57,714 nt of DNA from Allocoprobacillus merdigallinarum (GTDB taxonomy: Bacteria; Bacillota_I; Bacilli_A; Erysipelotrichales; Coprobacillaceae). Below are positions 50,756 to 57,714 of the stretch, in pieces. Below the pieces are notes generated by a model. The model was not told where the DNA came from and did not search any database. It saw only the letters and a list, made by a program, of their open reading frames with translations. The number at the start of each line of letters is the position of its first letter. Within the stretch, counting starts at the first letter, position 1. The stretch spans positions 1 to 57,714 of the forward strand of contig DWZO01000084.1 in assembly GCA_019117525.1 (NCBI GenBank). The letters are read 5' to 3'. The position numbers and the translations under genes were made by a program.

Positions 50756-50797
50756 TGCTAAAATATACTTGAAGTATTTCGCAATCATGCGGGAGGT
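50756..50797 (+). promoter_or_regulatory. Extended -10 promoter and SD-adjacent hairpin
   Basis: TG-C-TAAAAT (50756-50764), then CGCA-ATCA-TGCG (50780-50791) joined to GGGAGGTGAAG. The design matches the leader at 31516. Confidence 0.55.
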
Positions 50798-50806
50798 GAA
50801 GAGACA

Positions 50807-52465
50807 TTGCGAAAGTTATTTTTAGGTTTGATGGCACTTGTTATGTCAGTTTCAGTTTTGACAGCAGGGATGTCTGTGGCAGAAGCAAAACCGGCATCGT
50901 ATAATCGTTTAACAAGTGAGGAAAAGAAAGCATTTGATAAATTATATAAAGAAACAAGCACATCTAAGTTACAGAATGTATCTGTGAGTTATTCATCTTC
51001 CATTTCAGGAAAGAGTGATATCAATCAATATAGATGGACAGTTTGGAGAAATGATACGAAAAATTCAACTATTAACAAAAAGGCAAATAATGGAAATGGG
51101 AATTATTCAGGATTTTCGAAGAGTAAAGTTCAATCATGGAGTCGAGATGAAGCCTATATTAATGCTATTAAAAATCTGAATAATGGAAAATTCCCGGCAA
51201 CAAAAGATTACAAATACCCAACAACAACTTCTGGAGATACGTTGGATTTTTGGATGGGTGAACCAGGATTTTATTCAATCTTAGGAGACCCAAGATATAA
51301 AAATATCACATTAAAGGGATACAGAACTTTTAAATGGACTGAGAAGATTAAGAAAACAAAAACTGAAACAGATAAAAAAGACACTGGATATTATACAATT
51401 CCTGGGGCGTCTTCAAACGGTAGAAGATGGGATAGAACTGCATTAAAAACTAAATTGAAAGCTTCATCATTAATAAAAGAAATTGCTAAGGATTTAGGTA
51501 AAAGTACAGATTGGTTAGTCAATGAAATCTGTAACAACATGGATGAAACAAAAGTTAAAGTTAACGGCTCAGGGACAGCAGATACGACTGCATATAAAGG
51601 AGCATATAGTGGAACATTAAAAAGTGGAGATGTAAGTTATAAAATAACATTTACAATTATTCCTGATAAAGAATATAATTCAAATGATGCAACCACAGGT
51701 GGACGTCTATTCTATGGAACATTAAAGGCGACAAAAACAAAAAAGAAAACTTATTATGAAACAAAATCACATTCTAAAAAACAACAAATTGCTCAAACAG
51801 TTGTTGCTAAAAATACATATGCAACACAGATTCAAAAATATGGTACATTCTACTTAACACCTAAATCAAATGTTTCAAGCAATACAATCAAACAAAGAAA
51901 TACAGGTTTCTGGGGAAGCGTGAAACCTTCATATCACCAATCAAATCCTAAGACTCAAGACCAAGGAAACTATACATGGACATTCTCAACAAATGTATCC
52001 AGTGGAAAGAAATCATATAATTTATATGCTTCTATTACACAGAAATATAAATTCTTTGACGATATAGCACACCTTATACCAAGTGTTCCAAATGAAGTTC
52101 CAAATCCGCCAGCAGACCCGGATGTACCATTACCACCAATAACAAATAATCCTGATAACCCAGGTGGAGGAAATAATAATGGAGGAAATCCAGATAATCC
52201 TGGTGGTGGAAACAATGGAGGTAAACCAAGTGACCCTGATAATCCTGGAGGAGGAAACAATCCTGGCAATCCAGGTGGCGGGAATAATGGTGGAGGTGGA
52301 AATAACGGGGGAGGTGGCACTGACCCAACTGACCCAGACAATCCAGACAAGATAGGAGATAAGGATAATCCACCAATGATAAATATTGAAGTCGATATAG
52401 ATGATGGAATATCTACAAAAAGACTTCCTACAATGGTTCATTTATATGATTTATATCAGAGATAG
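50807..52465 (+). CDS. Large secreted protein with Pro/Gly/Asn-rich repeats
   Basis: This is a 552-residue exported protein. The signal peptide ends near AEAK (residue 28). A 390-residue Lys/Ser/Thr/Tyr-rich region of unknown fold follows, then about 100 residues of PDNPGGGNN-type repeats, and a conserved-looking tail NIEVDIDDGISTKRL. No LPxTG or TM anchor is visible, so release or non-covalent wall binding is likely. TTG start with GGGAGGTGAAG upstream. It may be an adhesin or surface-matrix protein. Confidence 0.7.
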   Translation: MRKLFLGLMALVMSVSVLTAGMSVAEAKPASYNRLTSEEKKAFDKLYKETSTSKLQNVSVSYSSSISGKSDINQYRWTVWRNDTKNSTINKKANNGNGNYSGFSKSKVQSWSRDEAYINAIKNLNNGKFPATKDYKYPTTTSGDTLDFWMGEPGFYSILGDPRYKNITLKGYRTFKWTEKIKKTKTETDKKDTGYYTIPGASSNGRRWDRTALKTKLKASSLIKEIAKDLGKSTDWLVNEICNNMDETKVKVNGSGTADTTAYKGAYSGTLKSGDVSYKITFTIIPDKEYNSNDATTGGRLFYGTLKATKTKKKTYYETKSHSKKQQIAQTVVAKNTYATQIQKYGTFYLTPKSNVSSNTIKQRNTGFWGSVKPSYHQSNPKTQDQGNYTWTFSTNVSSGKKSYNLYASITQKYKFFDDIAHLIPSVPNEVPNPPADPDVPLPPITNNPDNPGGGNNNGGNPDNPGGGNNGGKPSDPDNPGGGNNPGNPGGGNNGGGGNNGGGGTDPTDPDNPDKIGDKDNPPMINIEVDIDDGISTKRLPTMVHLYDLYQR

Positions 52466-52547
52466 CCTGATGGCTATCTTTTTTAGTATTTATGTTAATC
52501 CTTTTTTTGTTATAATTATGTTAGCTAATTAATGCTGGAGTGATAAA

Positions 52548-53201
52548 ATGCAGTATGTTGGTAGTAACATAAGAAAGGAAAATGATTTTATGAGCTTTGT
52601 TAGTATGCATCTTGTTGATGATGGAATTATTGCTATATCAGATAGCAAAGCATCCATTGCTTATAAATCTGGAGAAATCAGAGAAGATAAAAGAAGAGGA
52701 AGGATTCCTAAGATATTTTCTAACAATAAGTTTATATTTATCTATCATGGTAACAATGAATTATTTTCTTATAGTAATAAAACAACAATGGAAGATTATG
52801 TTGAAAATAATTTAAAGGACGATATAGGTTTTGAAGCTTTTTTTCAAAAAATGTTTCATGAGTTATGTGACAGTAAACCAGAGTACAATGATGGGAAATA
52901 TTATTTTATTGTTGGAGGGAAAGAAGATAAAGATAGATATTTTATCTTAAAAATCCATTTCGATATACAAAATAATATTATTCAGTATTCTAGTAAAGAC
53001 TACAGATACACATATTATAGTGGTGGATATGATATGGTTATGAATATATATAATCAATATCCTTTTTATCATGATATTAATATATTTGATTATGCAAAGG
53101 AATTGAAATGGCTTTTAACTCATATTATTGAAAGTGTTGATACTATATCAAAAGCCTACAATCCAGTTGGTTTGCCTGTTAATGTAAAAGTCTTTCAATG
53201 A
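52548..53201 (+). CDS. Proteasome-like Ntn-hydrolase family protein F
   Basis: This is a 217-residue family member separated from the main array by the tRNAs, the peptidase and the secreted protein. Met15-Ser16-FVSM, Asp32 in ISDSKAS, Lys in IPKIF, FIFIYHGNNELF, and a VGLPVNVKVF end. AAAGGAA lies ten bases before the internal ATG-Ser. The leader has TG-T-TATAAT and CTGGAGTGATAAAATG. All predicted catalytic residues are present. Confidence 0.65.
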   Translation: MQYVGSNIRKENDFMSFVSMHLVDDGIIAISDSKASIAYKSGEIREDKRRGRIPKIFSNNKFIFIYHGNNELFSYSNKTTMEDYVENNLKDDIGFEAFFQKMFHELCDSKPEYNDGKYYFIVGGKEDKDRYFILKIHFDIQNNIIQYSSKDYRYTYYSGGYDMVMNIYNQYPFYHDINIFDYAKELKWLLTHIIESVDTISKAYNPVGLPVNVKVFQ

Positions 53202-53225
53202 TTATGTTTGTAGAGGTGAATGGAC

Positions 53226-53744
53226 ATGAGGAAGTTGTCATTAAAAACATATAATACTTATAGTCTTAAAAGAATGAGTTATTGTCATTCGTTAAGCTTA
53301 AAAAAGTTGCTTAAAGAATATGAAACGCAGAATTCTCGACTATTTGCACCATTATTATGTTGGTGCTATCTTAATCAGAAAAAAGTTCATAATAATACTC
53401 AACTTTCTTATCATTTAGAAATGGTAAACAATATGTATCCGATGGTTACAGAAGATAATATGTTATCATATTTACAGAATTCTCAAAATGAAGAGTGTCA
53501 GAAGTATTGTCATTCATTCTTGAGTGAAAATATGAGACGAGATGAAACAGAAAAGAAAAACACCTATAGAAAACGTATTATAAATATGAAAGAGAAAACA
53601 AAAATCACAGCTTATCAATTATGTAAATTATCGAACGTTAATGCAGGTAATTTTGATGCTTTTTTTAATAAGGGTGATAACAACAAGCTATCTTTAAAAA
53701 AATGTAGAGAAATGATGTGGGTTTTGAAAGGATATCAAAAATAG
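53226..53744 (+). CDS. Hypothetical protein with C-terminal HTH-like segment
   Basis: This is a roughly 172-residue basic protein. The C-terminal 60 residues read KEKTKITAYQLCKLSNVNAGNFDAFF...LSLKKCREMMWVL, a plausible helix-turn-helix. The N-terminal part is Leu/Tyr/Cys-rich and starts KLSLKTYNTYSLKRM. ATG 53226 is eight bases after GAGG; ATG 53220 is an alternative. Possibly a DNA-binding regulator. Confidence 0.5.
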   Translation: MRKLSLKTYNTYSLKRMSYCHSLSLKKLLKEYETQNSRLFAPLLCWCYLNQKKVHNNTQLSYHLEMVNNMYPMVTEDNMLSYLQNSQNEECQKYCHSFLSENMRRDETEKKNTYRKRIINMKEKTKITAYQLCKLSNVNAGNFDAFFNKGDNNKLSLKKCREMMWVLKGYQK

Positions 53745-53817
53745 TATTAGAGATATCGCTGGGAGGGGGAGAAATCAATAAATTAAGAAATAAGAAAGAT
53801 GACGAAGGAGAAATATT

Positions 53818-54426
53818 ATGGATAAGAAAAAAATAATGAAAATACTTAAAAATTATTCACTAATTGGAATTGAAACAGCATTGCCAGAGTTAATCAACAT
53901 GCTACCAGAAATATTTATCAATGGATTTTGTGTCTCGCTTCCTGTTGTGGGAAACTTTTGCCTAAGCTTCAAGCAAAATAGAGATGCACGTATTTTAAAT
54001 GAAAGAGTCGATGACCATAATAGAGAGTTAGAAGGACTTAAAGAAAGAATAAATGAATTGAATGATGTCCAAAAGGAACAAACATATAGCATACTTAAAA
54101 ACATCAGTGAATATGAACTTGCTTATCCCAATAATATTTATATTGATGATGTTTATAAGATAGATTATATGGAGTTTATTTTGGATGAATCGTATGATTA
54201 TGATTATAGTTGTTTTGAGGGTTTTGTTCAGAATCTTGAACCGCCAATAAACAACGAACCAGGGTATATATGGATGTCTGGTAATAAAATTACGATTAAT
54301 ATAGCGGGGCATATTATGAAATACTCTTCTGATTTTCAATATATAATAGATAATGTGAATGAGGCATTATTTAATTCTGGCGTATCAAGTTATGAAGAGC
54401 CAGTTAAGGCAATTAGATGTTATTGA
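53818..54426 (+). CDS. Hypothetical protein with amphipathic N-terminus
   Basis: This is a 202-residue protein. Residues 15-50 are hydrophobic with Gly and Pro (LPELINMLPEIFINGF, LPVVGNFCLSF), followed by a short coiled coil (ERVDDHNRELEGLKERINEL) and an acidic Tyr-rich domain. The hydrophobic start might insert into membranes. No family recognised. GAAGGAGAAA precedes the ATG. Confidence 0.55.
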   Translation: MDKKKIMKILKNYSLIGIETALPELINMLPEIFINGFCVSLPVVGNFCLSFKQNRDARILNERVDDHNRELEGLKERINELNDVQKEQTYSILKNISEYELAYPNNIYIDDVYKIDYMEFILDESYDYDYSCFEGFVQNLEPPINNEPGYIWMSGNKITINIAGHIMKYSSDFQYIIDNVNEALFNSGVSSYEEPVKAIRCY

Positions 54427-54530
54427 TGAAATAATATAGTTGTTAAATAGTTAACACTTATATGGAAATATGTTGGTTTTAATAGAATTTAAACTACTCC
54501 TACCTAAAGTGGCAGAATATTTCCTATAAT

Positions 54531-54624
54531 AGTTTGTCAATGCACTTCGCTCTAGACGGGGAGCAGGTCAATGTAGAGGTCTGCTTGACACCCTATGGAC
54601 GCAAGCACGAGGAGGGGGTCTTTT
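54531..54624 (+). ncRNA. Candidate small structured RNA
   Basis: TATAAT at 54525-54530 is followed by a GC-richer stretch with TGTCAA (54535-54540) pairing TTGACA (54585-54590) around GCTC/GAGC and AGCAG/CTGCT helices. GACxCCC then pairs with GGGGGTC before T4. An overlapping 64-codon frame has no ribosome-binding site and is rejected. Confidence 0.4.
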
Positions 54625-54742
54625 GTATCACTACATATAGAGGAAGTGGGCTTCTATGTTCTAAGTTATATCATTTATCTTATTATAAATGTCTATATTT
54701 TTTTATAAATGTCCATATTTTTCTTTAAATTTCAATATTTTA

Positions 54743-55006
54743 TGTTATAATATTGTTGAAGTTAAAAGGGATATTTTAATTTCAATTACGTAGTATATTA
54801 ATGGATGTAAATATCCAAAATATAATTACTGAGGATGACAGTTAATTCATCTGCGACATTTCACATATGTGAAGATGTGACCATTCGGAAGTCGATGGGG
54901 ACCCGACTGTGGCGGGCGCAAAAACAAATACTACAGCCCTGGAACTAGCCATTTCCAAAATTTGGCTCAGACTTCAAAAAAGTGTCTCAATATGAGACAC
55001 TTTTTT
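54743..55006 (+). ncRNA. Structured RNA with promoter and terminator, upstream of a toxin-like gene
   Basis: TG-T-TATAAT lies at 54743-54751. Domain 1 is closed by GGATATTT (54769-54776) and AAATATCC (54809-54816). Domain 2 is closed by CTGAG (54829-54833) and CTCAG (54966-54970) and contains AGTCG-N9-CGACT, a TTCACA/TGTGAA hairpin, GGGC/GCCC and AGCCA/TGGCT. A perfect 14-bp terminator (54976-55006) follows. The PBECR4-like gene begins 25 bases later. It matches no riboswitch I know. Confidence 0.6.
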
Positions 55007-55031
55007 GATGATAAGATAAGAGGAACTATTT

Positions 55032-55622
55032 ATGAATTTGAGTGATACAAAAAAAAGAATAGATATGAATGAGTATTCTTTTCAAGAATATGCCAGGTAT
55101 TTTTTTCAGTTTCATGAAAAAATACTATGTATTGAAACAATTAAAGAAACGATTGAAGTAAAAATTCAAAAATCTCAATTACCACATTTAATAGGTTTGC
55201 ACTATGCATTTGATAAACAAAGTAATAAATCAAATTTTAAAGGTGAAAAGGGTTTTCAATTATTATTAAATAATGGCATTAACCTAGAAACTTTCAAAAA
55301 TAGGATTCGTAGAAATCGTCCCAAAGCTAATAACAAACAAATAACATGGGATATGATATTAGCAAGGATAGAATGGCTTCCTTATTTTTTTAATACAATA
55401 TCAAAAAAACCTAGAATGAGAGAAAATAAAAAAGAACGATTGGTAAATAGTTCACTTAAGGGAGATTATTTTTATTTTAAGATAAATAGAAACGAATATC
55501 TTATTCTATCTTTATTAAAAATAGGTAGAAAGTATACTTTAGAATCATTTATAGTATATGATGACATAAAATATTTAGGGGATTTAAATGAAGTAGATAT
55601 AATAAATGTTTATTGGAAATAA
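55032..55622 (+). CDS. PBECR4-like putative RNase toxin
   Basis: This is a 196-residue basic soluble protein. The segment QLPHLIGLHYAF near residue 54 and a following FKGEKGFQLLLNNGINLETF resemble PBECR4, one of the phage Barnase/EndoU/Colicin/RelE-like nuclease families. The second half repeats strand patterns with YFKINRNEYLIL. It lies directly behind a structured RNA with its own terminator, the layout of type III toxin-antitoxin loci. AGAGGAAC precedes the ATG. Assignment by motif only. Confidence 0.55.
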   Translation: MNLSDTKKRIDMNEYSFQEYARYFFQFHEKILCIETIKETIEVKIQKSQLPHLIGLHYAFDKQSNKSNFKGEKGFQLLLNNGINLETFKNRIRRNRPKANNKQITWDMILARIEWLPYFFNTISKKPRMRENKKERLVNSSLKGDYFYFKINRNEYLILSLLKIGRKYTLESFIVYDDIKYLGDLNEVDIINVYWK

Positions 55623-55681
55623 AACGTATTGTGTTTTGTTTTTGCGTATAAAAAAATTTTACTAACCATAAGTATATAATC

Positions 55682-55739
55682 AAAAGGTTGATAGAGTAGA
55701 ACAGGATAGTTTATTCTATCGACCTTTTTAATTTTATAA
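55682..55739. terminator. Bidirectional terminator
   Basis: AAAAGGT-GATAGA pairs with TCTATC-ACCTTTT and has A and T runs on opposite sides, between convergent genes. Confidence 0.75.
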
Positions 55740-55748
55740 ATAAACTAA

Positions 55749-56045
55749 TTATAATTTAACTAATTTTGTTAGAATAAAAAATAAAACTTTTTGATAACTA
55801 TTTAAAGAATTATCATCTGCTTTTTCTACGATTTGCTCAAAATAACGAAATTTTTCAACGCTTATTTCAAAAACGTCGCAGTATTTTTCTAATACTTTGT
55901 CAGATGGATACCTATTGCCTTTCTCGATATCTCTAACATATTGTTGAGTTATTCCTATTTTATTAGCCAAATCTGGTATTTGTAAATCATTACATAACCT
56001 TAAAATTTTAAAAATGTTTGTATTATATTTTTTTTCTTTTTTCAT
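55749..56045 (-). CDS. XRE-family transcriptional regulator
   Basis: This is a 98-residue protein with a lambda-type HTH: ILRLCNDLQIPDLANKIGI, TQQYVRDIEKG, DKVLEKYCDVFEISVEKF. The C-terminal 30 residues may mediate dimerisation. ATG 56045 is 11 bases after AAAGGAG; TTG 56051 is an alternative. Two nested inverted repeats in front of the gene are its likely operators. It could be a target of the ImmA/IrrE peptidase. Confidence 0.8.
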   Translation of the reverse strand: MKKEKKYNTNIFKILRLCNDLQIPDLANKIGITQQYVRDIEKGNRYPSDKVLEKYCDVFEISVEKFRYFEQIVEKADDNSLNSYQKVLFFILTKLVKL

Positions 56046-56063
56046 GTTCAATGATACTCCTTT

Positions 56064-56121
56064 AGTCGTAAATTGTTTTAAAAAGAAGCTTTAAAAACAA
56101 ACTATAATAAGAATTACGACT
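56064..56121. promoter_or_regulatory. Nested inverted repeats, putative XRE operator
   Basis: AGTCGTAA (56064-56071) is mirrored by TTACGACT (56114-56121). Inside it TTGTTTT...AAAG and CTTTAAAAACAA (about 56074-56100) are also inverted. The region precedes the XRE gene on the minus strand. Confidence 0.5.
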
Positions 56122-56214
56122 TTATGCATTTTATCATATTTTGATATTAAAAATCAATAAAAAAATTAAAAAAATTACTAGAAAGTGCTTAACCTTATAG
56201 ATTATAAGCAAATA

Positions 56215-56278
56215 TTGACATAAGATGGTTTAAGGTATATACTACAATGGCAGCAAAAAATAACACATTGCTGCTTTT
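56215..56278 (+). promoter_or_regulatory. Consensus promoter with leader terminator
   Basis: TTGACA (56215-56220), 17 bases, TATACT (56238-56243). GCAGCAA (56250-56256) pairs with TTGCTGC (56268-56274) and is followed by T4. The next gene starts at 56333. Confidence 0.6.
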
Positions 56279-56332
56279 ATAAGAAACTAGAAGATTTTAC
56301 AATCTTTAAAAATATATACAAGGAGTTCGTTT

Positions 56333-56704
56333 ATGAAAAAAGTTGATAGAGTACATAAAAAAAGGTCTAAAAATAAGAAAAAAACTAAAGGTAAAATACC
56401 TGTGAAAATAAAAAGGAAGTCCATAAGCATTTTATTTTCTCTGATAGATAATTTGCAATTATCGATAGAACTATCAAACATTATGGATGGTTTTAATATG
56501 GTTAGGCTTCTTGCATTGCTTTTAGGAGGACTAGTCTTTGGATTGGTTGAGATTATTTTGTTGCTATTAGCGCGTTGTCTTTACTTCATTGTAGTTTTAA
56601 TAATACTTGCAACATGCATTTTGAAAAATAATAGACTTGAGTTTGTTTTTATAGGCAGTGTTATTTTTTTCGTGATTTATTTTTTTAAGAGGGATAAAAA
56701 ATGA
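56333..56704 (+). CDS. Small membrane protein with basic N-terminus
   Basis: This is a 123-residue protein. Residues 1-32 are strongly basic (HKKRSKNKKKTKG), followed by a polar helix and three TM segments (about 56-75, 78-97 and 103-118). AAGGAG precedes the ATG. Possibly the partner of the downstream EcsC-like remnant. No family recognised. Confidence 0.6.
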   Translation: MKKVDRVHKKRSKNKKKTKGKIPVKIKRKSISILFSLIDNLQLSIELSNIMDGFNMVRLLALLLGGLVFGLVEIILLLLARCLYFIVVLIILATCILKNNRLEFVFIGSVIFFVIYFFKRDKK

Positions 56705-56756
56705 AAATTAAATAGTATCTAATGATAGTAAAATCTTGTTTTATTCAATTATAAGT

Positions 56757-57023
56757 ATGGAATTAGGTGTTAAATTTGCAAAAGCAATGGTGAAGAAAAT
56801 TCCTGGGAAAGTTTTGACTAAAATCAATCAAAAGGTAGGTTTTAGATTGTTAACAAAATTTGGAACAACTGGAGTAGTGAATCTAGGTAAAGCTATACCT
56901 GGCGTAGGAGCAGTTGTCGGTGGGGGATTAGATTTTTTTGAGACAAAAATCATTGCCAACAGAGCATATAAATGGTTTATGGAGAATGATTTTTCTTTAG
57001 ATAAAAAAATGAAGAAGATGTAG
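56757..57023 (+). pseudogene. EcsC-family C-terminal remnant
   Basis: These 88 codons match the C-terminus of EcsC-family proteins: GKVLTKINQKVGFRLLTKFG, then VNLGKAIPGVGAVVGGGLDFF and ANRAYKWF. Full-length EcsC proteins are about 250 residues. Here no ribosome-binding site or upstream homology is seen, and a TTG at 56736 only extends the frame slightly. It is either a truncated gene or a small stand-alone version. Confidence 0.55.
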
Positions 57024-57076
57024 ATATTGTTGATGATATGCTATAAATATGATAAGGAAAGGGATGATAAACAGAT

Positions 57077-57394
57077 ATGAAAACATTCGAAGAAATTAAA
57101 AAGATTATAAAAGATGAAACAATAAATGAAAACGAAACAAAAGAATTGGTATCGAAAATAGTTAATAATGTTTTATTTGATGGAAAAAATGTCATAAATT
57201 GTACCAATATACCATTTGTATTTGATGAAGAAATTCAGTTAGATTATGAAAATATAGATATGATAATCAACATCAAAAATGACGATAGTATGGAATTTGA
57301 AAAACTTAATATCATAAGTGAAACAACAAGAAAAGTAAAAAAAGAAACCTTCATAAGAAAAGCAAAGAGATTTAATGAGTTAAATAAAAGCTGA
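57077..57394 (+). CDS. Hypothetical acidic protein
   Basis: This is a 105-residue soluble protein rich in Asn, Lys and Glu, without a recognised domain. AAAGGGATG lies upstream at a wide spacing. It ends at a bidirectional terminator shared with the convergent gene at the right edge. Confidence 0.55.
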   Translation: MKTFEEIKKIIKDETINENETKELVSKIVNNVLFDGKNVINCTNIPFVFDEEIQLDYENIDMIINIKNDDSMEFEKLNIISETTRKVKKETFIRKAKRFNELNKS

Positions 57395-57430
57395 AACACA
57401 TAGGATTATCCCATGCATTTCAGCTTTTTT
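57386..57430. terminator. Bidirectional terminator at the right edge
   Basis: AAAAGCTGAAA and TTTCAGCTTTTTT form a stem, with a smaller CAT-GGA/TCC-ATG stem inside. Confidence 0.8.
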
Positions 57431-57431
57431 A

Positions 57432-57714
57432 TTATGCTTCAAAATACTTTGCATATTCAATCATTTTTTCTTTCAAATAATTATAAGAGAAATAGTTGTT
57501 CTCATTCATATAGAATATTGAATATCGAACTTTTTCAGAAATATATTGGGCTTCAAAAGAGGTATTATTATTTTCTTCGGAACAAATATAGAGAATGCCA
57601 TTTTTCATTTCATATTCATCATAAATTGAGGTATCAATATAACTCGAAGTATCATAAGAGACAGTATATTCTACATATGAATCTTTTGGCCTAATAAAGT
57701 ACAGTACATCATCA
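57432..57714 (-). CDS. Partial hypothetical protein running off the right edge
   Basis: The minus strand is open from the window edge to TAA at 57434-57432, giving at least 94 C-terminal codons. The residues are Tyr, Ser, Asp and Asn-rich (YVEYTVSYDTSSYIDTS, ENNNTSFEAQYI) and end YAKYFEA. The composition fits an extracytoplasmic or lipoprotein domain. The start lies beyond the window. The plus-strand frame over the same bases is its shadow. Confidence 0.6.
   Translation of the reverse strand, partial: DDVLYFIRPKDSYVEYTVSYDTSSYIDTSIYDEYEMKNGILYICSEENNNTSFEAQYISEKVRYSIFYMNENNYFSYNYLKEKMIEYAKYFEA

Noticed and set aside
51970..52441. Three minus-strand frames and one plus-strand shadow across the Gly/Pro/Asn repeats of the secreted protein
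   Set aside because: Low-complexity codons keep other frames open. The plus-strand gene has a signal peptide and strong Shine-Dalgarno site.
54534..54728. 64-codon ORF
   Set aside because: It starts inside a GC-rich structured stretch with no ribosome-binding site and a hydrophobic nonsense-like end.
54829..54970. Cyclic-di-GMP-I riboswitch, suggested by ACCATTCGGAA
   Set aside because: The flanking receptor helix and the conserved downstream bases of that class do not match. I keep it as an unclassified structured RNA.

Overview
The window is AT-rich, low-GC Firmicutes DNA of the kind carried by gut Erysipelotrichia and their relatives. Shine-Dalgarno sites are strong, promoters are mostly of the extended -10 type (TGnTAWAAT), lipoboxes are classical, and the domain families are typical of Bacillota. 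There are no ribosomal or core metabolic genes. Instead there is a private set of replication proteins (DnaE-type polymerase, TopB, an SSB-like protein), a membrane and secretion-maintenance set (FtsH, signal peptidase I, A24 prepilin peptidase), two tRNAs, several toxin-like modules, large structured RNAs and repeated arrays of orphan genes. I read it as part of a large extrachromosomal or integrative element (megaplasmid, phage-plasmid or large conjugative element). No capsid, terminase, relaxase or replication initiator is visible, so the type stays open.

Layout. 0-7 kb: accessory plus-strand genes, including a nucleotidyltransferase, a PD-(D/E)XK-like protein and five tandem paralogues of a small membrane protein. 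7-11 kb: small membrane proteins, an XRE regulator, and an overlapping cassette of a GHKL ATPase, a STAS-like protein and a PIN-like RNase. 11-18 kb: two unknown proteins, a MoxR/CobS-like AAA ATPase with a VWA partner that also carries HExxH, and a DEDDh exonuclease. 18-31 kb (minus strand): prepilin peptidase, FtsH, signal peptidase, lipoprotein, topoisomerase III, a YefM/YoeB island on the plus strand, and a dnaE gene split by two group I introns that carry GIY-YIG and HNH endonuclease ORFs. 31-37 kb: lipoprotein, SSB-like and anchored proteins, and a VanZ operon. 37-39.5 kb: nearly gene-free DNA with a large structured RNA, AT-rich direct repeats that could be an origin, and palindromic operators. 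39-43 kb: three type I toxin-antitoxin-like modules and a DUF4143 ATPase. 42-53 kb: six intact proteasome-like (Ntn-hydrolase) paralogues and one relic, membrane-anchored paralogues, tRNA-Glu and tRNA-Trp, an ImmA/IrrE peptidase and a large secreted protein. 53-57.7 kb: structured RNAs, a PBECR4-like toxin candidate, an XRE repressor and small genes.

Three regulatory themes run through the window. First, many operons begin promoter, short leader, intrinsic terminator, then Shine-Dalgarno site, which implies attenuation or antitermination across the element. Second, a palindrome TCAAG-N5-CTTGA overlaps the -35 box of each small hydrophobic peptide gene, and each of those genes also has an antisense promoter at its 3' end. 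Third, the proteasome-like genes share a promoter, 5'-terminal hairpin and SD module, plus a second internal ribosome-binding site placed to start translation one codon before the predicted catalytic serine.

All identifications come from reading the sequence and recalling families; no database search was run.
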